Source of the DNA: Micractinium sp. NFX-FRZ
Lineage: Eukaryota > Chlorophyta > Trebouxiophyceae > Chlorellales > Chlorellaceae
Direction of reading: 5' to 3'
Length of the DNA stretch: 64,000 nucleotides
NCBI GenBank assembly: GCA_029339195.1
Contig: JAPTJF010000125.1
Location: 62,001-126,000 of the forward strand
The translations under genes were made by a program, and so were the position numbers. How positions within the stretch are numbered: the stretch's first letter is position 1; each line of letters starts with the position of its first letter. Positions 23,609-33,427 of this stretch are shown here, piece after piece. The notes beneath the pieces were generated by a model. That model made no database searches. It saw only the letters and a list, made by a program, of their open reading frames with translations, and was not told the origin of the DNA.

Positions 23609-25085
23609 CATGACGGGTGCCCCTCACCGTGCCACACCACTCGCACCACGCACAGCTGCACCAGCAGTGGTGAGAGGAAGGAGTGTCGTTGAGGGTGGCA
23701 TCCGCACATCCGCCTGGCTGCTAGAGTCGGGCGGCAGGGAGTAGAGCCCACACGGGTCGGCCACACGGCCTGGCCGCCCCGGTACCAGACACAGGAGGCA
23801 GAGCCAGCCCTCCACATCCCACCCTGCCCACACACATGCAACAGAGGCAGCAGCAGCGCACCGTGCACGTCTTGCCGTCGTGCCGGTCCCCGTAGCGTGA
23901 GGAGGCGATGGAGTAGAGGCGCACGTGCTGGGGTACCTCCTGACCCTTGCTGTTCAGCTTGGTGCCCTGCCAGCGAGGAGCGGTTGGGAGTGGGCGTGGT
24001 GGAATGAGTGGGGCGGCAAGGCAGCAGGTGGCAGCGCTTGGCGGCTGGCAGGGGGGCGAGCGCAAGGCTGCAGCTATGCTTACTGGCTGAATACATGGCG
24101 CCCTGCCCTGCATGCAATGACCAGAGCCCTTGCTGCCGAGTGGGCGTGCGTCGCTCACCGGTGGCAGCACGCCAAACGATTGGCCCTCATGGAACAGCAC
24201 ACCGCCTGTGGCAGCAGAGGAGAAGAAGGATGGAAGGTGGGAGTTTAAAGGGTTGACGTGCAAATATAAAACAGCACACCAGGCAAAACGCACGATTCCA
24301 ACAGAGGAGGTTGAAGGCCCCACCAGATGCACCTGTGTCAATCACGATCTCGCTCACGTCCCGCTCGCTGCGTCAGGTTCCGGGGTGGCAGGGGCCAGGT
24401 GGCAAGCAGCGGGAAGCGGCACATGTCGATGGCGAGCCAGCAGAGGCAGCGAGGGAACCAGATGGTGCCACACCAGCACCATCTCCATCCACAGGTGGCT
24501 GGCAGAGGCACCGGAGGCGGCCATGTGTCTGCCACCCACGCAAGAAGTTTATGCCTGGCTCACCTGTCGCGGTGTGCGTCACCATGCGTGCAACAAGCCC
24601 GCCACGGCATGGCTCACCTGTCCCGGCCGCCCAGGCGGCGGATGGAGAGCACCTTGCCCGTGAAGGGCGCCTTGTCCTTCTTGCCCACAATGTAGGTGTT
24701 CAGCGGGACGGGGCCTCCTTCCAGGTCAGCTGAGCACGGCTGGCGCAGGTCGGCGGCGGGCTGCGGACGGGCGGTGGGGCGGGGCGGGAGAAGGCAGGTG
24801 GTGCGGAGCAAAGGGCCAGGGGCAATGAATGGAAGGGGAAATCAAGAGTGCGAGGCTCTAGGCAGGCGGAAGGCAGTCGGTGCCAGCAGCAGAATGTGCG
24901 ACTCGAGCGCCCTTGCGGCAAGGCGGGAGCCGGGTGCGCACCGGCGGCGTGGTCACTGCAGTGTTGGCCGGGGACGCACAAACTGGCTGCCGACTGCTAC
25001 GGCATGTGCGTTGCCGGCATTCTCTGTGGGAGGCGGACAGCCGGAGCGGGGCTGCAAGCGAAACGCAAGACCGGAGCGCTTGCAT
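21468..25085 (-). CDS. FNR: Ferredoxin-NADP+ reductase, plastid-targeted
   Basis: FAD enzyme that moves electrons between ferredoxin and NADP(H) in the plastid. Eleven exons 5' to 3': 25085-24942, 24760-24618, 24367-24333, 24205-24159, 23966-23862, 23655-23628, 23468-23365, 22994-22866, 22444-22286, 21903-21807, 21571-21468; 364 residues, all GT-AG. The first 45-50 residues ([19 protein letters not shown]) are Ser/Arg-rich and acid-poor like a transit peptide; exon 1 is the least certain part. FAD-binding motif RLYSIASS at about 139 and [10 protein letters not shown] at about 177; NADP-binding [12 protein letters not shown] at about 217; CGLKRM near 325. Exons of 28 and 35 nt restore conserved segments ([20 protein letters not shown]). 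The protein ends WHVETA, lacking the C-terminal aromatic residue typical of plant-type FNRs. The SREQ-like NADP-binding motif reads SLTERN. Whether it is a photosynthetic or root-type isoform cannot be settled here. Confidence 0.93.
22171..22528 (-). repeat. Decayed copies of both edges of FNR exon 9
   Basis: The real exon is 22444-22286. About 22488-22528 repeats its first codons ([13 protein letters not shown] for [13 protein letters not shown]) on one side. About 22171-22230 repeats its last codons with a usable donor ([14 protein letters not shown] for [14 protein letters not shown]) on the other. Both copies lie in the flanking introns in the same orientation. Confidence 0.85.
23579..23610. 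repeat. (GGCA)n microsatellite
   Basis: About eight perfect tetranucleotide units lie in the FNR intron, just beside the 28-nt microexon at 23628-23655. Confidence 0.9.
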
Positions 25086-25696
25086 GGCGGCTGCCCGGCA
25101 CGAACCCAAGGAAAACAGACGGTAAGAGTCTGGCGTTGCGATGCGAGCAAGATGAAAAACGCTTTTCTTGAGCCCTCAGCCGCACCTCTCTCGTCATTAC
25201 CAATTGGCGGCGGGGCAGCGGGTGCAAGGCGCTGGCGCCGAATGTGGGTGGGGCCGCAGTGAGCAGCGATGGGCCCCACCCTGTACTGGAGCACTCGATG
25301 TGGTCTGGTTGGGCGGTGTGTGTTTATGCTGCGCCCAGTCTTCTGTTATGAGACAAGACGGACACTTTGCGGCTCCGCCGCAGCTGCTCTGCTCCCCTTC
25401 TTGCCTCAACTCGAAGCATGCCGCTTGAAAGACCGCACTAAACACTGTAAATTGAAGTGCCGTGAGATAATGTCCCACGAGAAATGCACGATAGTCTCCC
25501 TGCCAGCCACCGGCCACCTGCGACACATTCGCTAAAACTTTCCTCGCCGCCACCGCCGCTGCCGCCCCGCCGCCGCCCCAAATTTCACCAACCAATGCAC
25601 CACGCGCATTGCGATCGGCGCTTCACAAATCTGCAGGAAGGCACATTTCGGTGATTTGTAGCCGCCCGCCCAGCTCAGGCCGTGCCCTCGCCAAGG
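25086..25696. promoter_or_regulatory. Divergent intergenic space between FNR and the SDH-like gene
   Basis: There are 611 bp between head-to-head start codons. It contains a CCAAT sequence at about 25592, but no TATA box that I can identify. Presumably it holds both promoters. Some of it could be 5' coding sequence if the FNR start is misplaced. Confidence 0.45.
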
Positions 25697-28600
25697 ATGG
25701 CTTGCGCGGCGTTTGTGCCCGTCAGCTTCACGAGCTCCGTCAGGCCACGGCGCTCCAGCGAGCATCGCAATGCCTCGCCGGCAGCCTCCTCACTGCTGCC
25801 GCCGCCCGCCCGCCGCTGCCGCTGCCGCGTCGCGACGGTCACCGTCGCCGGAACGCCCGCTGCTGCTTCCAGCGCTGGAGCCGCTGCGCCAGCACCCGTG
25901 CTGCCACAGGTGCCAGCTGGCACCAAGAACGTTGTGGTTCTAGGCGGCACCGGCCGCGTCGGCTCCAGCACAGCCGCGGCGCTGGCGGCGGCGGTGCCGG
26001 GCGCGCGGCTGTCGCTGGCGGGGCGCTCCGAGGACGGCTTCCGTGACGCAATCTCCCGCCGGCCAGAGCTGGCAGGAGCCTCCCCGCTGCGCTGCGACAT
26101 CGACGACCCTGCCAGCCTGGCGGCAGCCCTGAAGGGCGCAGACCTGGTCATTCATGCGGCGGGGCCTTTCCAGCGGCGCACCGACTGCGCCGTGCTGGAG
26201 GCAGCGATTGCAGCGGGGGTGCCCTATCTGGATGTGTGTGATGACACGGAGTACTCGCAGCGGGCCAAGGCGCTGCACAGCAAGGCGGCGGCGGCGGGGG
26301 TTCCCTGCATCACAACCGCGGGCATCTACCCAGGTGGGTGCTGGGGCGCAGGGGGGTGGCTGGCGGGCGGGTGGGTGGTCATGGCAGGCGGGCATGGGGC
26401 CACAGAGGTCGTGGCATGCATGATGCCGCCATGTGTACACGGCTGCATGTGTGGACAACGTGTGGTTTGGGCCACACTTGGCTTCAATCTTGGTCTTGCA
26501 TGGCAAAAAACAAGCCACGTAAGCTCTGCGTTGTGTGCCCCCTTCACAGGCGTCAGCAACGTCATGGCTGCCCACATGATCTCCCTAAATGGCAAGGAGT
26601 ACAATGAAGACTTCAGCTATGCAGATCGACCGGGGGAAGGTGCCACGCGGCCCAAGCGCCTGCTCTACTCCTACTTCACAGCAGGTGGGTGGGCGGGATG
26701 AAGAGGCACAAGGGCTGGGGGAGCCTGAGCGGCAGGATGGGAGGGCCGGGGAGCCTGTGCGGCAGAGGCAAGGGCTGGTGAGCCTGTGCGGCAGGACTGT
26801 GGGGGGCTCCAGAGTGAGGTGATGGGGCGTGGCCTCCTGAGCGCCTGTTGGCACCCTCGCAGCAGGGGGGGCCGGCATGGTGTGGTAGCAGGTGTGATGT
26901 GGGAGGCTGGGGCGGGGATGTGGGAACGTGCTTCGCTCTGCTATTCTGTACTCGTCTTACTCATGCACCTTACCGCAGGAAGGAAGGAAGGCATGGGCCA
27001 GCCTTGCACTTGGATTTGTCCACACGCGTGCGTGCGCCCACTCACCGCTAACACCTGGCATGCTGTGGCGCTGTTGTGTGCAGGCACTGGCGGCGCGGGG
27101 CCCACCATTCTGGAGACGACGCTGCTGCTTGCCGGGGAGGATGTGGTGGCGTACAAGTGAGAGGGGATGGGAGGGGCAGGCGGGAGGCGCGGGTGCAGGG
27201 GTGCAACGAAGAGGCAATGGCAGGTTCAGAGGCGGAATGGAAGCGGCAGGAGGGGACACAGGGCCCTGCTGCCCTACCGTCCCGCCCCCGCCGCTGCACT
27301 GCACGCCCGACTCCGGCCCCGCCATGAGCCCGTGCCTGCAGCCCTTTGAGAGCCTTATGTTTGGCACCTCTCTGACCTTTCTTTCCCTCGCTCGCGGTGC
27401 AACTTAGGGGCTTTGTTTTCGGTAACCATTGTTCTTTTTGCCCCTCGCTTACATGTCACAGGGATGGCCAGCGCCAAGTGTTCCCGGCCGTTAGCAACCG
27501 ACGGGCAGCAGACTTTGGGGCGGGCGTGGGGCGGCGCAGCGTGTACCTCTACAACCTCCCTGAAGTGACTTCTGGGCACCAGGTGAGGTGGCATGCTGAG
27601 CTGGCGGGGCCGAGCTGGCGTGCGGCATGGCCGTGAGGGGCCAAGGTGGTACACTTGGGTGGGGGTGCGCTGCCGTGTGTGGTTCAGGTGCAGCACTTTG
27701 TGTGCCCTGTGGTCTGCCCTGGCCCCCCAAGGTCTGCATTCTCCTCCCACCCTCAGCTCCCCCAGTGAGCCGCCCCCACCGGAACCGCCCTGCAGGTCTA
27801 GTTCTCGCCGTCCCAGCTGTTCACATCCCCCTCAAAAGAGGTTTCAATCCAGGATTCGTTCTTTTCAATTCAGGATTCATTCGTTTCATTCTCCGCAGGT
27901 GTTTGGCGTGCCCAGCATCAGCGCGCGCTTCGGCACCGCCCCTGAGCCCTGGAACTGGGGCATGGTGGCCATGGCACGCCTGGCACCCAAGAGTGAGCTA
28001 CACCACTGTGTCGTGCTGGGCTTGTGCCGTGCTGTGCTGTGCTGTGCCTGCTGTGCTGTGCTGTGCAGTGTGAGCTGCGTTTGGTGCGTGGGAGAGGTGC
28101 TAAGGGGGTGCGCACTAGCCCACCCGCCTTGCCTGCTGTCCAGCCCAGCCCAGCGCCTGCCCTGCCCATGCCGCACCATGGTACCGCATCAACCCTCTCC
28201 TCCACGCCACACGGCACCGCTCCCTGACCCGTTTTTCCCTTGCTCCGCCCCCTCCCGCCCCTCCGTGAACCCGCGCACATCGTGCAGGCCTGCTGTCGGA
28301 CCGGCAGCAGACGCGACAGCTGGCGCGCGCCTTGGACCCTCTCATCCGGGCGGTGGATGGGCTGGTGGGGGAGAAGGTGGCGATGCTGGTGGAGGTTGAG
28401 TACGAAGGTGGGTGCTATTGCTTGGTACTGGATTGTGTACCATTGCTTGGCTGCTGGCAGGGCATATTTTGTTACTGGGCAGGGAAGAAGGTGGCGATGC
28501 TGGTCGAGGTGCAAAGGTGGGCTTCCCCTCACTGGTGCCCTCTCGATGCTTTTTTTTCCGTGTGAAACAGCAAGTCCTGTCTCCCCCGTCCCAGCTGCCC

Positions 28601-29015
28601 ACCGGTGGTGCCCACCGCCTGTGGACTGTCTGCCAAGCTCCCCATCCGCCCCCTCCACCTTTGCCCCACGCTCTGCTCCGCCCTGCTCACCCCCCCGCCC
28701 CGCCCCCTCCCCGCCTGCGCCTGCCCCATCCTTCCGGCACCCCCGCCCGCAGACGAGAAGATTGCCGCCGGCCTGTACGTGCACAAGTACCTGTCCACGG
28801 CAGTGGGCACCTGCACCGCCGCCTTTGCGCGCTGCATGCTGGCGGGGGACACGCAGGCGGGGGTGTGGTTCCCTGAGGAGCGAGGCGCGCTGCGGGACCG
28901 GCGGGCGCTGCTGGGTGCTGCCAGCGAGGGGGTCAGCAGGCTCTCCATCAACCGCAGCCCGTGGCAGCTAGAGTCGGAGCCTCTCCAGATCGGCATGGGA
29001 CTTTATATTTTTTAA
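25697..29015 (+). CDS. Saccharopine dehydrogenase-like NAD(P)-binding oxidoreductase, probably plastidic
   Basis: Seven exons: 25697-26333, 26550-26684, 27084-27156, 27462-27582, 27899-27992, 28288-28407, 28753-29015; 480 residues, all GT-AG. The ATG at 25697 sits in a good context (gccaaggATGG) and opens a Ser/Arg/Ala-rich stretch of about 50 residues resembling a plastid transit peptide. A Rossmann dinucleotide-binding loop follows at about residue 83 (LGGTGRVGSS), then a saccharopine dehydrogenase-type N-domain (HAAGPFQ at about 155, GVPYLDVCDD at about 175, ITTAGIYPG at the end of exon 1). The middle (NLPEVTSGHQ, FGTAPEPWNWGM) and C-terminal parts fit the wider saccharopine dehydrogenase/SCCPDH-like family of plants and cyanobacteria. 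The substrate is not known for this branch, and lysine catabolism should not be assumed. Confidence 0.85.
28368..28524 (+). repeat. Duplicated end of SDH-like exon 6 inside the next intron
   Basis: The real exon end with donor (KVAMLVEVEYE|GTGGG, 28368-28414) is repeated at about 28485-28524 as KKVAMLVEVQR|GTGGG. The copy keeps a donor but has no acceptor of its own. Confidence 0.8.
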
Positions 29016-30613
29016 TGGGATGTACATTTTCTGATGGATTGGATCGGTTGGGCGGAGTTGTTGCTTCGATCCTGGCCTGCCCCACTCTGACTCGGCCCGC
29101 TTGGCCCGTTCGCTTGCTTGCCTGCTTGCCTGTGTGGGCGTCCTGTGCACCTTTTTGAGCGCAGAACCTTAAGCCACGCCTGCCACCGCCCTGCACCGTG
29201 CACCGCCATCCCTGTTACATGTCCCTGGGGTTGCCCTTCACCCCCGTCTGCCTCTCTGTCGGGCTGGTGTTGTTGTGTGAGCGCTGCTTAAAGTGTGGCC
29301 TACCCTCACATGTGCGCACACATTCTGTTGCTGACGCTGTGACGCTTGTGCACCAGACTGTAAGCCCAAACGAGCAGACACATGTGCATCAGATCATGCT
29401 GGCCAGCTTCCGCGTCCTAAGGCGCCTTCTGATTGCCCTGGCAGCGTGGGTGCCTGACCACCAGTTCCTGTTGAGCGCCGGGCAAGGGTTGCCGCTGGCA
29501 CACCACCACCCCTGATGCACCCACCCAAAGGGACGCTGCAGGGCAGGGTCTGTGTACAAACGGCGTCACGGATGCAGGAAGGCGTGGTTTACCAGCATGG
29601 AAGCCGAGTGGAGCAGGCGAGTGACGGAACAGGGTTGTTAAGTGAGACCAGCGGCGTCTCGCGGCACCTTGGCCGCCGCTCTCCTCCCCTACACAGTGAA
29701 GCTGCTGCCCAGCCCCGCCTTCAAGTGTTGCCATAGAGTGACGCGCGGCGTTTCAAGCGGCACGGCACCAGCCCGTGGGCAGGGGTTGGCTCCTGCGAGC
29801 AGTGCAGCCGGCTCATGCGCTGGGTGCTGTGCTGGCATGGCCTCTCGTTTCCGTCCCCTGAGTGGCGCACGCACGCTTTCCCGCACCTTCTCTTCGGTTT
29901 GTACGCGTCTACATTGTTTTTGAGGCTGCGGAGCGCTCAGGAGGACGCACACAAGGTGGGTGGTCTCGGGCGCCCAACTGGCCAACACTCAAGCCTGTGC
30001 GTTCCTTGAGCCGTCTCGAGAGCTTTCATGAGCTTGTAAACCGACCCACGTGGCCCGGCAGGCCCGCCGGCGCCTTCTGAACAGCATCGCGCGCTCCCTT
30101 TGCCCGCACTGGCGCGCACGCTCTCTCCCCCCGCCTTCCGCCCCAACCCAGTACTCTATACAGCATGCAAAGGCTTTTATTCTCCCAGTCAACGCTGTTG
30201 GGTGTGCCTGCTCTTTGCACTGCTGTCATGGTCAGTTTGGCTCTCTGCCTTCTGCCACTCTCCCGCCTCTCCCGCTCTTCCCGCGCCTCGAAACCCGTTA
30301 GCATGTCCCCATAGTGCGCTTGGAGCCGCCCGAACGCCGCTCCCCCCTGGCCACTGCTTGACAGCGGGTACCGCGCACGACGACGGTGCGGGCGACGTCG
30401 CCCCGCCGGCTCCTTTCCCCTCCCTCCCCGCTGTGCTCCTCCCCCCTCGCCCACTGGACATCTTTCCATGGTGGAAACCACCTGATACAATTCTGCTTTG
30501 CCGTCAAACCGAAACAGCCAAGCTGAGGTGCCCCACCGCCCCACTTCCGGTACTGTCTGCGGGCACACTGCACCCCGCTCACCTTGCGCTACGCTTTGCC
30601 CCCTCCACCCACC
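29016..30613. other. Intergenic region after the SDH-like gene
   Basis: About 1.6 kb on the path to the next plus-strand gene. It begins with an AT-rich stretch at the stop codon and has a TGTAA signal at 29359-29363. The rest is C/T-rich on the plus strand. ORFs on both strands are short and have no recognisable family. The distal part should contain the promoter of the CDK-inhibitor-like gene. Confidence 0.55.
29359..29363 (+). terminator. Poly(A) signal TGTAA for SDH-like gene
   Basis: About 345 nt downstream of the stop codon, on the coding strand. Confidence 0.5.
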
Positions 30614-31512
30614 ATGCAGGCCACAGAACAGGCAGCATCAGAAGCGAGCGCCATGAACCTGCGCATATCCACAGCCCGCGAGGGCGTTGCCGGCGGCGGC
30701 AGCAGCGCAAGCTGTGAGCCGTCGGACCCCATGGTAACAACGCCCCGCAAGCGCACCCAGCAGCAGCTGCCTCCCACGCCGCCCAGCGCCGAGGGACGGT
30801 CGCCCAACCCCGGCAGCACCGCTGACGTGGGCGCCTCCGCAGCCGCCATTGCTTCCCTGGGCATCCCGCCGCCGCCGCCGCCTGCTGCCCACTGGCCGCT
30901 GAGCGCCGCCCCTGCGGCTGGCCCTCTGGCGGCGGCGGCGGCAGCAGCAGCAGCAGGGCAGGCAGCCAGCAGCGATGATGACTGTTTCCTGATGCCCAGG
31001 CGGCCCACCACCCGTCGCCTGTTTGGCGCCCAGGTGCCAGCAGCGGCAGCGCAGCAGGCGCAGCAGCAGGCCCAGCAGCAGGACACGGCAGCCTTCCTCG
31101 GCAGATTGGAGCAGCAGGCGGCGCAGCAGGTGGGTGGTGTGAGCGGGGCAGGGGCATGCGCGGGAGGGGAGTGAGGGAGAGTGGGATTGAGTGGGAGTGG
31201 CTGTGGTGGCTTGCTTGTGGGGGCATCTGTGCTAGCAAAACAGTACCTGCATGCACATTGGTAAATACAGCTGCAAGTGCACATCAGCCATGTGTTGAGG
31301 GCACACAGCAGCCAGGCAGCTGCTGCCAGCGCTTTCAGTGAAGCTCCCCGTGCCTCACCACCCTTGCCTGCCCCCTCTTCCCCGTGTCCCGCCCTTGCTG
31401 CCCGTGCCCGCAGTCTCGTGACCGTTTTGCTCAGCAGTGGGGCTTTGACGTGCAGAGCGCCCAGCCGCTGCCACACCCATGCTACAGCTGGGAGCGGTCC
31501 AGCAGCCCCTGA
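30614..31512 (+). CDS. Probable CDK inhibitor of the KRP (CIP/KIP-related) type
   Basis: Two exons, 30614-31129 and 31414-31512 (204 residues), joined in phase 0 by GT-AG. Most of the protein is disordered: Pro-directed TP sites, a TPRKRT basic patch, poly-Ala and Gln-rich stretches. Recognition rests on the C-terminus, which spans the intron: an acidic/aromatic DTAAFLGRLEQQ segment followed by RFAQQWGFDVQSAQPLP and YSWERS. That matches the order of the conserved plant KRP C-terminal region (EIEEFF...F..KYNFD......PLPGRYEW) which binds cyclin and CDK. If correct, it is a nuclear cell-cycle brake. The motif is short and imperfect, so an unrelated disordered protein remains possible. Confidence 0.6.
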
Positions 31513-33427
31513 CATTGGCCCTGGCAATTCACAGGGCTTCATCGGCAGCCGCCCATGCAGCGGCAGCTGCTGATGCTGATCCCAGCCAGTCCCACCCCAC
31601 CCCACCCCAACCCAACCCAACCGCTCCGTGCACAGGCTATGCGGCTGCAGCGCGTGCCATGCTGGCTGCGGCATATGCCCAAGCCTGGCTCCAGCATATG
31701 CCCTGAGGGCCCGGAGCCGCTGCCGCAACGCAGCCAAACCCACTGCTTCCGAATGAACGATCAACGCCCGTTGGTTTCCCCACCCTGCCTAAAGCTCTTC
31801 CACTCAACTGCTCCTTGTTACTGCCACCCAGCTTTGGGTGTGTTTCATTTCCCCGGGATTCTTGTGGGATCGCCAATTCTCACCGTTTCTTAGTAGCCAC
31901 CCGCCACGCAGCCATTTACCTGCTACTAACCACAGACAGCGCGCATAGACCCACTGCCTGCATTTATGAGCACTTTGCGGCCACTCGAGGTTGTGTGGTC
32001 ACCACAGCCTCCCGCTCACCCACCCGCCTTGCCTCCTGCTCTCCCTCCCTCCCTTTTGTTGTTTGCGGGGCAAATGGGGCAGCAGCCTGACACACCCACA
32101 CCCACAAATTCACACAGCCCCCCCAGTTTTCTGTCCGCCCACCCTTCACCACACCCTGTGCTGCCCCAACACTGCCTTTGTGCACGAACAGAAAAGAGCG
32201 AGGCGCCAGCGCAGCCCCCGCCTCCCCCCTCCCACCCCTGTATGTACCCTCCTGTCCCGCTAGTGTAGTGCACCCTCGTGCCGCTTCTGTGCCACCCCAG
32301 TCCTGCCTGTACAGCGGCATGCTAGCCCTCCCCCTCCCCCCCGGGGTCCTCCGATCTCCCCTGCACTTGTTAGCCGACGGCATGTGTCCTTGTGCCGTCC
32401 AGCCATCCCACCTGTAGGCCTGCCCCACCCTTCCCATGAGCTGCTGCGCGTGCCCATCAGGCCAGCCCCCACCCTCCCACCCCGCAGCCACCTAGCATCC
32501 TGCACGCCACACCCCCGCCCCATCATTTCCTGACCGATCGCCACGTCACCAACTATGCGCTTACTCAGGGTTCCCGCGTTTTCCTTTCCTTTTGCCTGTG
32601 CCTCCACCCGACCCTCCCGGACCAACCGACCAACTCCTCTCCCATCCATTCACCCCTGCCAGACCAGACCGCACTAAACCACACCGACCGCCCCGCTCCC
32701 AGCCACTTTTTGATCCATTCTTCGATCTCTGGTTTCCACCCTGGGCCTCTTGTTTTACAAACCGTGGGAACAAAGCCTATGCTGTAGCCCGGCCACTGCC
32801 GAAGCAAATGCCAGGCGTGCGTTTAGTTTCATATTGTACACGACAGGGACACGCAGCATGAAATATTTGGGACACACGTCCAGCAGCAACGCACACATGT
32901 AAAAGCACACAAGTACAGGGAGAGAGGCAAGCAAGGGGCAGGAGAGTACAGAGAGGCGGGAGAGCAGAGCCTCGGAGGAGCAGGCAGGCAGGCGGAGGGT
33001 GGGATGCAGAGGGCACCGGTGGCAGCGGCAGCAGGGCGGCGGCAGGGAGGCAGAGTAGGAGCAGCGGCAGCAGCGGTACCCAGAGCTGAGGGCAGGGCAG
33101 GGGCACATACACCCCCTGGCAAGAGCCGCCAGCTGGGTTGGCCTCCCCTGTGGGAGGATTGCGCACCTCTTGCGGGGCCGGGGTGGGGCAGGGGGGTTCG
33201 GCGCTCCCCGCCCTGCGCTTCGCCGTGCCACGGCAGCGCCTCGGCCCCGCCACGCTGCGACTGCCAAACACGCAGCCAGCGGGGGCGGCGAGCCAGCCGC
33301 AAATGCGCGTGTGGGTGCCCTGCCCTGCGCCCAGGCCGGCTTGCAGAGCGCCGGGGGCCGCTAGAGTGTGGCCTACTCGCCTGCCCGCTGCTCAAGGTTG
33401 GCCTCTCCCATCCAAGGTTGTGAGCCC
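31513..33427. other. Long intergenic region between convergent genes
   Basis: About 1.9 kb holding the 3' UTRs of the CDK-inhibitor-like gene and of the DUF155 gene. It contains a C-rich CCCAC/CCCAA repeat at about 31585-31622 and a TTACA (minus-strand TGTAA) at 32755-32759. No TGTAA close to the CDK-inhibitor stop was found. No convincing coding sequence. Confidence 0.55.
32755..32759 (-). terminator. Candidate poly(A) signal TGTAA for the DUF155 gene
   Basis: TTACA on the plus strand, about 670 nt beyond the stop codon. The distance makes assignment tentative. Confidence 0.35.

Noticed and set aside
31585..31622. Telomere-like CCCAA/CCCAC run
   Set aside because: Only about 38 bp, impure, and internal; better seen as a simple C-rich repeat.
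30589..31764. Minus-strand 391-residue open frame opposite the CDK-inhibitor-like gene
   Set aside because: Cys/Trp/Ala-rich antisense shadow with no recognisable domain.
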